Positions 1-9,527 are shown, counted from the first letter of the stretch. The stretch is DNA of 64,000 nucleotides from Larkinella punicea (GCF_003334855.1 NZ_QOWE01000001.1:372001-436000); one strand, 5' to 3'. The notes: generated by a model from the sequence alone, not told the origin. Numbers and translations are program-made.

Positions 1-737
1 GTAAGAATAGTCTGAAAACCGTCGCGCAAAATTCCCAGATCTGAACCAATGGCCAGACAGGAAAAACCGGCTTTTCGCAGCTCCGGTATATCGGCCGGGT
101 TTCGCACCAGAATCCCGGCCTGCTTCCCGTTCTTTTGGGCCGCCTGGCTCACCCGCGCCAAGGCGTCGGTAAATGGTAGGGACGGTTTTGATGGGCAGCG
201 TACGGCTAAATCCAGTTTCAGATCCGCTGGCCCCACAAAAAGCACATCGACCCCCGAAACCCCAGCAATCGCTTCGGCATTCATAACGCCTTCATAGTCT
301 TCCAGTTGGGCCATAAAAACCGGAGCGGGCAGTTCCTGAATGACTTTGGACGCGCACAGTCCGTAGGCATACGCCCGCACCGAACCGGAATACCCGCGGG
401 TTCCGTGGGGCGGATAGCGCATGGCGGCCACACAAGCGGAAGCCTGCGCTGGAGTTGAGACATGCGGCAGCATAATGCCCGATGCACCCCAGTCCAGCGC
501 CCGGGCAATCAACGCCGGGTCGAGACTGCCCACCCGAACCACGAGCGTAACCTCCGGATTTCGGACGGCCTGCAAATTTGCCAGCAACCCGCTTTCCGTC
601 AGACAGCCGTGCTCCAGATCGAACAGCAGCCAGTCCAGCGAACACGCCCCGGCCAGCTCGGCAACAACCGGTGAACCCGTTGACAACCAGGTTCCCAAAC
701 CCAGTCGAGGGACCTTTTTCTTTTCGAAGGAATTCAT
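1..737 (-). CDS. HpcH/HpaI family aldolase (3' end off window)
   Basis: Predicted metal-dependent class II aldolase that reversibly splits 2-keto-3-deoxy acids into pyruvate or a related keto acid plus an aldehyde, in the cytoplasm. The frame is open from ATG at 737 to the window edge (245 codons). The family is usually 250-260 residues, so only a few C-terminal residues are missing. Visible family features are His43 in FDLEHG, Arg68 in VVRVGS, YPPHGTRG from residue 108, and the metal ligands Glu146 (AQLED) and Asp172 (GPADL). The start codon overlaps the stop of the upstream kinase-like gene (ATGA, 737-734), so the two are probably translationally coupled. As last gene of the sigma/Sus/sialidase cluster it is a likely catabolic step for the sugar acid released, but the substrate cannot be read from the sequence. 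Confidence 0.85.
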   Translation of the reverse strand, partial: MNSFEKKKVPRLGLGTWLSTGSPVVAELAGACSLDWLLFDLEHGCLTESGLLANLQAVRNPEVTLVVRVGSLDPALIARALDWGASGIMLPHVSTPAQASACVAAMRYPPHGTRGYSGSVRAYAYGLCASKVIQELPAPVFMAQLEDYEGVMNAEAIAGVSGVDVLFVGPADLKLDLAVRCPSKPSLPFTDALARVSQAAQKNGKQAGILVRNPADIPELRKAGFSCLAIGSDLGILRDGFQTIL

Positions 738-1828
738 AAATCAGCGATCGTTTTATGGCCTTGCAAACCCAGCATCGCCGTTCGAATGCGCGCTTTGGTG
801 AAGCTTTTCAGGGATTGTCCCGACGATCCGGCTCCGATCAGGAAAAAATCGTCCTGCCGGTCGAAGTACCCCGCTCCCACCCGGATAACGGCTTTGACGA
901 TCATATTCCGAAGCAGATGCAGCCAGAAACGCGGCAGAAATTGTTCCGGCAATTCCCGGATGGTCTGATAACCCGTCAAAACTGCCTTGATGAAGTCGCC
1001 GGAATGAAAACAGGCCAGCAGTGCCAGGTCGTCCGTGGGGTCACCCGATATGGTGTCGTCCCAGTCGATGACGGCTTTTAGTTCGTCCGGCGTTCCCAGC
1101 ATGTTCCACAACGCCAGGTCTTTATGAACCAGACAACCGGTTTTCAACGCCAGCAAAGCGTCGTTTTCATCAACAAGATCCTGTACGTCAAGGCTTTCTT
1201 CGTTGGTCAGAAACTGGGCGTTCGTCAGAAAATCCAGATGCTGTTCCCAGTTCAGCCGGAAATAAGCGCGGTACGATTCGTGTAAACCGGTTAACCGACC
1301 GGTTTTTCGAAGCAGCTCCGGATCAAAGGGGCCGAAATTTTCAGGTGAAATTTGCTGCCAGCGGGCCAGATTAACCCCAATTTCGTGCGCAATACGGCCT
1401 TCATTCAACGCCCCTTTTTTGTGTAACGCGTTCAAATCCGGCGCATCGATAAACGCCAAAATCTGGTACGCAAACGGCACCTTCGACCGGGACGCATCAA
1501 CGGCAAAAACCGCTGGCGTCGGCACCCCGGTTTGGCGAACCCGATCCAGAACGGCAGCTTCCACGTCCATGTAATCGTCTTTCTCCGGCCCATTTTCCAG
1601 CCGCAGAAAATACGTTTCTCCGCGATGCGTCGCCAGATACGTCAGGTGGTTTCCCTGACCGCCCGCCGGTTGCAACGTAAAGGAAGTGTCCCCAAAATGA
1701 ATCTGCAAAACCGTTCGTAAGGCATCTTCTACGTCCTGATCCGGTACGGAAGCATGTGGCGTTATCAGACTATAAAAAGCGAAAGGCCGGTCGCATTTCC
1801 AATAATAAATCTGTTGCCGATTCACCAT
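734..1828 (-). CDS. APH-fold phosphotransferase (aminoglycoside phosphotransferase/choline kinase superfamily)
   Basis: Cytoplasmic small-molecule kinase of the APH superfamily, 364 aa. The catalytic loop HKDLALWN (residues 235-242) has the expected Asp237 and Asn242. The metal-binding motif follows as IDWDD (254-258), the DFG equivalent. An N-terminal lobe with GGQGNHLTYL and YFLRLENG resembles the nucleotide-binding beta strands. It starts 1 bp after the stop of the sialidase-like gene and overlaps the aldolase start by 4 bp, so it is embedded in the catabolic operon. That context argues for phosphorylating a sugar or sugar acid before aldol cleavage rather than for antibiotic resistance (inference). 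The first ~20 residues are not typical of the family, and a start somewhat downstream is possible. Confidence 0.8.
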   Translation of the reverse strand: MVNRQQIYYWKCDRPFAFYSLITPHASVPDQDVEDALRTVLQIHFGDTSFTLQPAGGQGNHLTYLATHRGETYFLRLENGPEKDDYMDVEAAVLDRVRQTGVPTPAVFAVDASRSKVPFAYQILAFIDAPDLNALHKKGALNEGRIAHEIGVNLARWQQISPENFGPFDPELLRKTGRLTGLHESYRAYFRLNWEQHLDFLTNAQFLTNEESLDVQDLVDENDALLALKTGCLVHKDLALWNMLGTPDELKAVIDWDDTISGDPTDDLALLACFHSGDFIKAVLTGYQTIRELPEQFLPRFWLHLLRNMIVKAVIRVGAGYFDRQDDFFLIGAGSSGQSLKSFTKARIRTAMLGLQGHKTIADL

Positions 1829-1829
1829 C

Positions 1830-3071
1830 CTAGTTTTCGTTCTTAGCTTCTGCCCTGGCTTCCAGCGATCGGCTAATCACCTGTTTGGCTTTGGCGTTCG
1901 GCGTCACAAAACCGCCTTTCAGTACGTCGTCTTCCGTAAACCGGGCCAGCAGAATTTCCCCGCCCGTACTCCGTTTCCGGCCCCGGTCGTAGGAAATATA
2001 CAGGGTGCCGTCGGGTGCCTGAACACCATCAGGATACGTTACCATATTCCGTTCATCCAGCAACAAACCGCCCTGCCAGGTCTGCCCGTCGTCGTCAGAA
2101 AGATACGCCGTCAGGTGCGACCGGGCGATTTTGCCATCCACTTTAGCGTGCTTGACCAGCAGCAACCGACCCGACTGCAAACGGCGGATAAAATGCCGCG
2201 CGTTGGTGTTTTCAATCGCCGACTTCTGCGGTTCCGACCAGGTTTTCCCCTTGTCGTTCGAGTAGCTTTCCCAAAGTCCTTTGGCCGTGCGGGTGGTCAG
2301 CCAGAGTGTGCCGTCGCGCCGTTCGATAATGTGCGATTCGTCGTAGTCGGGCTGTGGAAACCGTACCCCGCCCCGGCGTTTCCAGGTGCGACCTTGATCG
2401 CTGGAAACGAAGACGTTAGCCATCCGGAGCGAATCCAGCTCGTGGTATGCTTCCCGATACGGAGAAGCCGGGTCCATCGCAATGATTTTCTCCCGGTTCC
2501 AGAGCGAAATCACCAGCAGCCAGTCGCCGTTGGCCAATAAGGTGGGTTTGTTCAGGGAGCAGCCGTGCCAGATTCGTTGCGGTTTCGACCAGGTGGGTTT
2601 GTCACTGTCCGGGTTGTCGCAAATGGTATACCAGTTACCGGCACGACCGTCGAAAAACGTCATCGATTGGTCGAAGAAAAGCCAGAGACGACCGCGCGGA
2701 TCAGTCCACAAGGTTCCAACAATAGCCCGGCGGCTTTCGCCCAGCGACGCATCGTGCGGGTCGATCACGGCACGCGGTTTCGACCAGGTTTTGCCGTTGT
2801 CATCGCTGGTAGTCAAAGCAAAAAACGCTTCTTCGTTGTCGCCCCCGCCCACCCAACAAGCCCAAAGCCGGCCTTTGGGCGTTCGCTCAAGGCCGATGGT
2901 CATGTTGAAATCCAGCCGGTCCGGATCATATTCTGCCGACGGAGCGGTATTGATAACCGGTGGCACCAAAGCCGGATCGACCGATTTTTTCATCTGCGCC
3001 TGAACCGAAAAAACCGTCATCGACAAGCCAATTATCAGACAACAAAACTGTATTCTTAGCAGGTGATTCAT
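1830..3071 (-). CDS. Secreted sialidase-fold (BNR/Asp-box) glycosidase, second copy
   Basis: Exported six-bladed beta-propeller protein of the exo-alpha-sialidase/BNR superfamily, 413 aa from ATG 3071. That start is chosen because the AGG of the preceding gene's last codons (TTTAGGTAA) lies about 10 nt upstream and the protein then opens with a clean signal peptide cleaved near VQAQ26. An in-frame ATG at 3095 would overlap the upstream gene. Four Asp boxes are visible: SDDNGKTW (89-96), SSDQGRTW (223-230), SNDKGKTW (271-278) and SDDDGQTW (325-332). It probably releases a terminal sugar in the periplasm or at the cell surface for the neighbouring SusC/SusD. It lies in tandem with a homologous gene just upstream. 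True sialidase activity is not shown; many family members act on other substrates. Confidence 0.8.
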   Translation of the reverse strand: MNHLLRIQFCCLIIGLSMTVFSVQAQMKKSVDPALVPPVINTAPSAEYDPDRLDFNMTIGLERTPKGRLWACWVGGGDNEEAFFALTTSDDNGKTWSKPRAVIDPHDASLGESRRAIVGTLWTDPRGRLWLFFDQSMTFFDGRAGNWYTICDNPDSDKPTWSKPQRIWHGCSLNKPTLLANGDWLLVISLWNREKIIAMDPASPYREAYHELDSLRMANVFVSSDQGRTWKRRGGVRFPQPDYDESHIIERRDGTLWLTTRTAKGLWESYSNDKGKTWSEPQKSAIENTNARHFIRRLQSGRLLLVKHAKVDGKIARSHLTAYLSDDDGQTWQGGLLLDERNMVTYPDGVQAPDGTLYISYDRGRKRSTGGEILLARFTEDDVLKGGFVTPNAKAKQVISRSLEARAEAKNEN

Positions 3072-3078
3072 GCTATCG

Positions 3079-4236
3079 TTACCTAAAATCCGCATACGGT
3101 ATTTTCATGAAATAGTGACGAATACCATCTTCCATCGCCAGGTAGAGAACTTTCCGGGTGTCATCCGCAAAGCCATCGGGGTAGCAGATCATGGCCGGAT
3201 TGTGTTCAATTTTCTCCATCGTGGCGGTATTTTCAATGGTCGCCAGCCGGATTTTTTTCGACCAGGTTTTGCAACCGTCTTTGGAAACCCAAAGAGACAC
3301 TTCGCTGCGATCTTTGCATTGGTTTCCGATCAGCAATATGTCTTGCCCAACCTTCAACAAGGTAATTTTTGAATTTCCATTGGGAATATCGCTCGGCGCA
3401 ACTTTAGTCCAGGTACGGCCAAAATCCCGGCTTTCGGTTCGGTACAGGACGCCGGTTCCGGAAGCCCGCATCAGCATCACCAGATGTCCGGGTGCCACTT
3501 CAACCGTGTTGGGTTCCCAGAGCATCCCCAGATCTTCGCGTTTGTGATAACCGTGCATTTCAACGTTTTTCCAACCCGGCTTGCAGATCAGCGCCGAGAC
3601 GCAGAACGGCCAGTTTTTGCCCTCAATCAGCTTCTGACGGCTAAATTTCTGGGTAAACCCGTCGGCCTGTTCCTGACAAAAGGCGGAGAAAAACCATTCG
3701 CCGTTGGACATCACAAAGCCGCGTCGCAGCGTAAAACTGCTGGCGAACCCCGGTAAACTCACCGGCTCCGTCCAGGTTTTTCCGGCGTCGGTACTGACGG
3801 TCGTAAAGGTTTTCAGGTTGTTATACCAGGTCGGCGCGTCGAAGGTATTGACCGGCACAAACACGGTTTTATCGGACACAAACAGTTCCGGCGACCAAAC
3901 CGCCCGGGTCGGATGTTTCAGAAACGGTTCCGGCGACGACCAGGTTTTGCCTTCGTCGGTGCTGCGGGTGGCAACCACAAAATTGCCATTGTCGGGTTCC
4001 CAGGGGCCACCCGTGTAGTGCAGACAGAGGAGTGAGCCGTCGGGCATCCGTCGCAGAATCGGCTCCCGCGACCAGCCATCGCCGTTTTTCTTGAAATCAT
4101 TAATCAAAACCGGCGGATATGCAAACACCAGGCCGTTGAGTTTTACCTCGCTTTTCTGGGCTTTCAATTGAAAAACAGAGCCCAAAAGGAGCAACAGGAC
4201 AAGAAACCGTCGGATATGGGACGAAAGTATTTTCAT
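3079..4236 (-). CDS. Secreted sialidase-fold (BNR/Asp-box) glycosidase, first copy
   Basis: Exported BNR/Asp-box beta-propeller, 385 aa from ATG 4236. A TTG at 4251 is in frame but less likely. The signal peptide runs to about FQLKA26. Asp boxes are STDEGKTW (92-99), STDAGKTW (148-155), SRDFGRTW (269-276) and a degenerate SKDGCKTW (318-325). It is 28 bp downstream of the SusD stop and 7 bp upstream of a second Asp-box gene, so one transcript should make both enzymes. The two copies differ strongly between the boxes, suggesting different substrates or steps rather than a recent duplication. No other sialic-acid catabolic gene (N-acetylneuraminate lyase, epimerase) is visible here, so I would not name the substrate. 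Confidence 0.8.
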   Translation of the reverse strand: MKILSSHIRRFLVLLLLLGSVFQLKAQKSEVKLNGLVFAYPPVLINDFKKNGDGWSREPILRRMPDGSLLCLHYTGGPWEPDNGNFVVATRSTDEGKTWSSPEPFLKHPTRAVWSPELFVSDKTVFVPVNTFDAPTWYNNLKTFTTVSTDAGKTWTEPVSLPGFASSFTLRRGFVMSNGEWFFSAFCQEQADGFTQKFSRQKLIEGKNWPFCVSALICKPGWKNVEMHGYHKREDLGMLWEPNTVEVAPGHLVMLMRASGTGVLYRTESRDFGRTWTKVAPSDIPNGNSKITLLKVGQDILLIGNQCKDRSEVSLWVSKDGCKTWSKKIRLATIENTATMEKIEHNPAMICYPDGFADDTRKVLYLAMEDGIRHYFMKIPYADFR

Positions 4237-4264
4237 CGAATTAAAGAACAAACAGGTTGGAAGA

Positions 4265-5719
4265 TCAATAGCCCGGATTTTGGGTTAACGCAGGATTCAG
4301 GTCGATTTCCCGCAGCGGAATTGGCATCAGCAGCTCATTTTCAGTCATTTTGAAATTGATGCCTTTGCTGGCAAAATGCGCATTCATGACCTCGATGGCG
4401 CGGCCTGTACGCACCAGATCGAACCACCGCTGCCCTTCGAACAGAAACTCTACTTTCCGCTCTTTCTCCAGCGCCAGCCGAACCGCCGGTTTATCCAGTC
4501 CGGTCAGATCCGACAAACCGGCGCGTTTACGCACCTGATTGATGTAAGGCAGCGCATCAGCGGTTTTGTCCTGCTCGTTGAGGGCTTCGGCGTACATCAG
4601 CAGCACGTCGGAAAACCGCGAAACCGGGTAGGTAACATTGCCATCGGACACGTTGATTGCGCTGAAATCCACAAACTTTAACCCATAACGGCTATACACT
4701 TTCGTGCCACCCAGCAAGGTGATCGTATCATGAACAGAAGCCGCTTTTCGCCGATCCGCTTTTTCAAATGCGTTAAAGGAATTCAACGTCGGCACCATTC
4801 GCCCACCGCCACTTTGGTTGTTGGGAAACAGCAGCATATTGGACAGAGCGGGCGTAAACTGCACCGAATACAAATTGCCCAGATTGGACCCGGAAACGAA
4901 CTTAATTTCGAAAATAGATTCGGCTAAATTGTTATTTCCTTTGACCACCAACGTTTTATAGTCGGGCAATAAAGCATACTGTTTTTCGTCGATAACTTCT
5001 TTCAGTTTCGCAGCCGCCAACGCATAGTCTTTTTTAGTCAGATACACTTTTCCCAGCAGCGTTTTGACGGTTCCTCTGGAAACCCGGCCTTTATCGGCAT
5101 TCAAGGTCGCGGGCATCAGCGACTCGGCACTGATCAGGTCGTCAATGATGGTTTTGTAGACCTCTTCCTGCGGTTTTAGCGATAAATCGGTGGCCGCAAT
5201 ATTGCCGGGACTTCGGAACTCCACGTCGGTAACCGGCACCCGGCCGAACAATTGCACCAAATAAAAGTAACTCCAGGCCCGGAAAAACCGGGTTTCTCCG
5301 ATAATCCGATCCCTTGTCACCGGATCGAACGAAGCGCCTTTGATGCGGTTTAAAATGGTATTACAGCGGGCAATGGTGTACAAACCCACGTTCCAGGTCG
5401 CCAGCACCGTGGCGTTGGCGGCCGTAACGCTGTTGTCGTCGAACTCCACTTCGGCGGCTGTTGGCGCCAGCCACTGGAGTTCGGCATTGTCCGTTGCCAG
5501 TTCGTTGATGTAATGCAGATTACCGGTGTGAAATCCTTTGAATGAGCTGAAAACCCCCAAAAGAGAACTTTCAAAATCAGCCGCTGTGCGATAGAAACTC
5601 TCATCGTTAATCTGATTCTGGGGTTGCAATTCCAGAAATTCTTTACACGACGTATTTGAAATCATGACCAGAAAAACGGCCAGTATCGTGCTTAGTTTAT
5701 GTAGTATTCTCGGTTTCAT
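4265..5719 (-). CDS. SusD/RagB-family outer-membrane nutrient-binding lipoprotein
   Basis: Surface lipoprotein that binds oligosaccharide and forms the lid of the SusC transporter, 484 aa. It has a lipoprotein signal peptide with the lipidated Cys at residue 25 (ISNTSC). The N-terminal SusD motif (LELQPQNQINDESFYRT) is followed by TPR-like helices. The C-terminal RagB block holds YPVSRFSDVLLMYAEALNE and FLFEGQRWFDLVRTG, both typical. It pairs with the SusC gene at 5898-9500. The 178-bp gap between the pair is unusually long for susC-susD and is filled by a perfect 41-bp inverted repeat (5767-5872). Downstream lie the two Asp-box enzymes of the same operon. Confidence 0.93.
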   Translation of the reverse strand: MKPRILHKLSTILAVFLVMISNTSCKEFLELQPQNQINDESFYRTAADFESSLLGVFSSFKGFHTGNLHYINELATDNAELQWLAPTAAEVEFDDNSVTAANATVLATWNVGLYTIARCNTILNRIKGASFDPVTRDRIIGETRFFRAWSYFYLVQLFGRVPVTDVEFRSPGNIAATDLSLKPQEEVYKTIIDDLISAESLMPATLNADKGRVSRGTVKTLLGKVYLTKKDYALAAAKLKEVIDEKQYALLPDYKTLVVKGNNNLAESIFEIKFVSGSNLGNLYSVQFTPALSNMLLFPNNQSGGGRMVPTLNSFNAFEKADRRKAASVHDTITLLGGTKVYSRYGLKFVDFSAINVSDGNVTYPVSRFSDVLLMYAEALNEQDKTADALPYINQVRKRAGLSDLTGLDKPAVRLALEKERKVEFLFEGQRWFDLVRTGRAIEVMNAHFASKGINFKMTENELLMPIPLREIDLNPALTQNPGY

Positions 5720-5766
5720 AATCGTATTCGATGATGTTTTTAGGACTTACGTCTGCTAATTCTGAT

Positions 5767-5872
5767 GCACTTTCGTTTGTTGCCCCTAAATCCCCTAAAG
5801 GGGACTTTTAGCATCCGGAAGGTTCGCGTCCAAGTCCCCTTTAGGGGATTTAGGGGCAACAAACGAAAGTGC
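5767..5872. repeat. CCCCTAAATCCCC palindromic element, copy 1 (perfect 41-bp inverted repeat)
   Basis: Arms 5767-5807 and 5832-5872 are exact reverse complements over 41 nt, separated by a 24-nt loop (TTAGCATCC...CGCGTCC). The core arm motif is GCCCCTAAATCCCCTAAAGG. Relatives occur at 10602-10677, 11661-11731 and 56851-56959. The flank GACTTACGT at about 5748 also recurs beside the 56.9-kb copy, so the full element is probably longer (about 5740-5875). It sits between the susC stop and the susD start, so the mRNA would carry a very stable hairpin there. MITE- or REP-like origin is an inference. Confidence 0.9.
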
Positions 5873-5897
5873 TAGTTATTTAAAAAAACCGGTAGCG

Positions 5898-8800
5898 TTA
5901 TTTAAAAGCGACCCGTAACCCCAATGTGGCAATGCGCGGAACCGGATAGGAATAGAAATCGATGCCGGATTTGGCAATGTTATCCCCGCCGATGCTGGCT
6001 TCCGGGTCAAAACTGGGGTACTTCGTAAAGGTGTAAGCATTGGTCACATCCGCAAAAAGGGTAAAGTTTTGAAGGCCAAGCCGACCGGCGAGCGCGGTTG
6101 GGAATGAATACGAAAGATTGATGTTCCGGATGCGCACGTACGACCCGTCGAACAAATACCGCGACGACATGCTGTTTCCCCGCGCATAATCGTTCCGGAT
6201 CGCTCGCGGAAGCAAGCCCTCGCCGGGGTCCTCAGCCGATTTCCAGCGGTTGTCGGCAATGGCAAGCTGATTCTGAACGCCCGCAACATTCAACTGGGTT
6301 TCACCGGCCTGGAAATAAACCAGATTACCTTCCGTTCCGATCACACTGACACTCAGGGAGATGCTCCTGAACGTAAACTTGTTGTTGAAACCCCAGGTAT
6401 ATTTTGGCCACGGATTTCCGACGATTTTCTTGTCCGCATCCGTAATCCGTCCATCCTTGTTGACATCTTCAAACCGCAGGTCGCCCGGTTGGGTGGCCGG
6501 ATGCACGAGCGGACTGGCTTTAATCTCTTCCGGCGTCCTGAAAACGCCCAATGCATTGAGCATGAAGAAACTCGAAATGGGCGAACCGACCTGACTGACC
6601 TGATACGGCGAGTTGACAATCCGGGAGCTGGACGTGCTGAGTGCCAGCACCTTGTTGCGGTTGGTGCTCAGGTTCAGATTGGTGGTCCAGGAAAAATCTT
6701 TACCTCGTACGTTTTCCGAACTCACCGTCAATTCCAGCCCTTTGTTCTCCACTTCGCCGATGTTCTGAATGGACGAGTCGAAGCCGGAAGCCGCCGGTAA
6801 CAAGGTGTTCAGCAACAGCCCTTTTTTGACGTTTCGGTAGGCGTCGACGGTGAACGACAGGCGGTTTTTGAACAGGGAAATATCGAGTCCGATGTCGGCT
6901 TGAAGCGACTTTTCCCAGGTAAGGTCGTCGTTGGCCAGGCTTTGGGGCGTAATGCCCAGCACAATACCGCTGGTGGTAACGTAACGCGACGTTCCGAGGA
7001 GTCCGATGTGAGCGTAGTTGCCAATCAGGTTATTCCCGGAGGTTCCATAACTGGCTCTGATTTTCAGGTCATTGACAAACGTAAGACCCGCCATAAACGG
7101 CTCATCGGACAGGCGATAGCCCAGCGAAAACGACGGAAAAGTGCCCCACTTGTGGTTGGCTCCAAACCGCGAACTGCCATCGCGACGCACCGTGGCCGTC
7201 AGCAAATACCGCCCGTTGAAGGTGTAATTGACCCGCGCCAGCATCGACAGCATCGACCATTCCGAGATAAAGTTATTTCCGGCGTTGACGTTTCCGCCCG
7301 ACAAAAACGGGATGTAATCCGTCGGAAAATCGGACGCACCAGCCTGCAAAATATCATCCGAATTTTTCTGGACGGTAAACCCGATAACGCTGTTAAAATT
7401 GTGTTTTTCGCCCAGCATCCGCTGAAAACTGAGCGTGTTTTCGTTCAGCCAGTTCAGGCTTTTGCTGACGTAGGCTCCGGCCGTGGGCGGCCCCGTCAGG
7501 TTGAAACCGTCCCCAATTCGCGACGACTTCCAGATGCGGTTGTTGTTGGTGGTGTAGTTGACGCCCACCGACGATTTGAGCCGCAACCCATTCATCAATT
7601 CATACTCCAAATAGTTGTTGGTGAAGATGTTGGCCGCATTGCGCTTATCGCTAAACTCCCTGACAATCACCAGCGGATTCTCGACCGGAACGCCCATGGG
7701 ATCAACCAGTTCGGAGTACGGATTGCCGTTTTTATCATAAATTGGGGCCAGCGGAGAACTGGATAAGGTGGCCGCCAGCAGTCCGCGCTGTCCAACGGTT
7801 CCCTCGGCGCGGGCAAAATTGCCGTAGGAATACGACCCGGCAAATGAAGCACCCAGTTTCAGCCGTTTGGTAAGCTGTGCGTCGATGTTGGTGCGGAGGG
7901 TGAATTTCTTCAGATTGGAGCCGATGATGATTCCTTCCTGATCAAAATAACCGCCCGAAACGTAGTAATTGATGTCGTTGGTGCCACCACTGGCCGAGAG
8001 CTGGTAATTTTGGACCGTCGCTGGCCGGAAAATCACGTCCTGCCAGTCGGTTCCTTCGGTGGGCAGCAACTGCGGGTTCCGATAGTCTGGACGCACCCAC
8101 TGGGGCTGACCGCGCACGCTGTTGGGATCGGAGGCTTTCCCGCCCAGATACACCCAGGCGTTGTCGCGCCCGTCGGCCACCATCTGCGCAAACTGCTGTG
8201 GATTCAGCATATCCAGTTTCTTCGCCAGCGTCTGAATACCCACTGACGACTCCAGGTTGATGCTCGTTTTGCCCTGTTTGCCGCGCTTGGTCGTAATAAT
8301 CACTACGCCATTGGCACCGCGTGAACCATAAATCGCCGTTGCCGAGGCATCTTTCAAGATCTCAACCGACTCAATATCAGACGGATTGATGGTGCTCAGC
8401 GGATTAATTTTCGTCGTTGAAGCATTTGTAGCCATGCCGCTGGCCGAGTAGGAATTTCCGGTGAAGCTGCTCAAATCCGATCCTCCGCCCATCGAACCGA
8501 TGGCGTATCCGTCGATGACATACAAGGGCTGATTGCCGCCCGTGATGGAACTGATGCCCCGAATGACGACGTTGACGTTGCCGCCCGGCGCCCCCGTGGT
8601 CTGGGTAATCTGGGCCCCCGCCACCTTGCCTTGCATCATCTGATCGAAGCTGGCGGCCGGAACCGGCAGCAGGTCTTTGCCGCTCAGGTTGACAATCGAA
8701 CCCGTCAAATCCTTCTTTTTCTGCGTCCCGTAGCCCACCACTACGACCTCATTCAAGGTTTTCTGGTCGGGTGCCAGTTGTACATCGATGGTGTTCCGAT

Positions 8801-9500
8801 TGCCAATCGCCACTTCCTGATTCAGGTACCCGACGAACGAAAAGACCAGCACCAGCGCCGATGTAGCGGCATCTTCGGGAACGTTGAGCCGAAATTCGCC
8901 GTTTCCGTCAGTCGTGGTTCCGCGCGTGGTTTTCTTCACCACCACACTAACCCCCGGCAGACGTTCCCCGGTTTCGCTTTTCACACTTCCCGTCAGCACC
9001 CGGTCCGCTACGGGCGCTTTCGTCGGGGTCGCCAGCGGAAGTTCGGCGGTGGCCGTCCCCCTTTCCGTGGAGCCATTCGCCGGCGTTGGCAGGGAGAGCG
9101 CAGGATCCGGAAGCCGGGTTTCGGCATCGGCCACTTTCCGCGCCTTTTTGTCGCCGATGACCAGGTACGAACTGCTGTTTACTTTTTTGTACCGCAAACC
9201 CAGCGGCCGCAACACATTGCCGAGATTTTTTTCGAGCGTCGCTTTCGGATTAATGGCTTCCGCCGTAACCGTAAACCCCTCTACGGCACGCAGTTCAAAC
9301 ATAATATCGACCCCGTAGGTGTTCTTCAGATCGTTCAGTACGTCCTTGAGTTGCCGGACAGTTCCCCGCGGGGTTTCAACCGGTTTTTGCCGCATCGTAC
9401 TGGCCAGAGCCAGGGACTGCGACCAGCCCGGCCGGAGCCCAAAAAGCAATAGGATAAACAGAAGCCCCGCTTGTGGAGCCCTTCGTAAAGGATTTACCAT
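5898..9500 (-). CDS. SusC/RagA-type TonB-dependent transporter with N-terminal STN signalling domain
   Basis: Outer-membrane TonB-dependent importer of 1200 aa, about 150 residues longer than the other two SusC proteins here because of an extra N-terminus. Order: signal peptide (1-28), STN domain (about 48-115, from RQLKDVLNDLKNTYGVDIMFE-like sequence), linker, carboxypeptidase-regulatory-like beta sandwich (about 168-243), TonB-box-like EVVVVGYGTQ (251-260), plug with VIRGISSITGGNQPLYVIDG, and a 22-strand barrel ending RIATLGLRVAFK. The STN domain normally contacts a FecR-type anti-sigma, and fecR is the next gene upstream (27-bp gap) with the ECF sigma gene before it. This is therefore a transport-coupled signalling transporter that induces its own operon when substrate is imported (established for the family). 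Confidence 0.94.
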   Translation of the reverse strand: MVNPLRRAPQAGLLFILLLFGLRPGWSQSLALASTMRQKPVETPRGTVRQLKDVLNDLKNTYGVDIMFELRAVEGFTVTAEAINPKATLEKNLGNVLRPLGLRYKKVNSSSYLVIGDKKARKVADAETRLPDPALSLPTPANGSTERGTATAELPLATPTKAPVADRVLTGSVKSETGERLPGVSVVVKKTTRGTTTDGNGEFRLNVPEDAATSALVLVFSFVGYLNQEVAIGNRNTIDVQLAPDQKTLNEVVVVGYGTQKKKDLTGSIVNLSGKDLLPVPAASFDQMMQGKVAGAQITQTTGAPGGNVNVVIRGISSITGGNQPLYVIDGYAIGSMGGGSDLSSFTGNSYSASGMATNASTTKINPLSTINPSDIESVEILKDASATAIYGSRGANGVVIITTKRGKQGKTSINLESSVGIQTLAKKLDMLNPQQFAQMVADGRDNAWVYLGGKASDPNSVRGQPQWVRPDYRNPQLLPTEGTDWQDVIFRPATVQNYQLSASGGTNDINYYVSGGYFDQEGIIIGSNLKKFTLRTNIDAQLTKRLKLGASFAGSYSYGNFARAEGTVGQRGLLAATLSSSPLAPIYDKNGNPYSELVDPMGVPVENPLVIVREFSDKRNAANIFTNNYLEYELMNGLRLKSSVGVNYTTNNNRIWKSSRIGDGFNLTGPPTAGAYVSKSLNWLNENTLSFQRMLGEKHNFNSVIGFTVQKNSDDILQAGASDFPTDYIPFLSGGNVNAGNNFISEWSMLSMLARVNYTFNGRYLLTATVRRDGSSRFGANHKWGTFPSFSLGYRLSDEPFMAGLTFVNDLKIRASYGTSGNNLIGNYAHIGLLGTSRYVTTSGIVLGITPQSLANDDLTWEKSLQADIGLDISLFKNRLSFTVDAYRNVKKGLLLNTLLPAASGFDSSIQNIGEVENKGLELTVSSENVRGKDFSWTTNLNLSTNRNKVLALSTSSSRIVNSPYQVSQVGSPISSFFMLNALGVFRTPEEIKASPLVHPATQPGDLRFEDVNKDGRITDADKKIVGNPWPKYTWGFNNKFTFRSISLSVSVIGTEGNLVYFQAGETQLNVAGVQNQLAIADNRWKSAEDPGEGLLPRAIRNDYARGNSMSSRYLFDGSYVRIRNINLSYSFPTALAGRLGLQNFTLFADVTNAYTFTKYPSFDPEASIGGDNIAKSGIDFYSYPVPRIATLGLRVAFK

Positions 9501-9527
9501 AGAAAGTAAGGGTTTAGAAAGTCTGGT

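Noticed and set aside
734-1828. Aminoglycoside resistance gene
   Set aside because: APH superfamily motifs are present, but the gene is locked within a catabolic operon with 1- and 4-bp junctions; a metabolic kinase is more likely.
1830-4236. Sialic acid catabolic locus
   Set aside because: Two Asp-box proteins alone are not diagnostic, and there is no NanA lyase, epimerase or ManNAc kinase in the window. The aldolase is HpcH/HpaI, a different family.
6900-9452. Plus-strand frames of 288, 273 and 144 codons opposite the STN-SusC gene
   Set aside because: Same reason: shadow of a convincing TonB-dependent transporter on the other strand.
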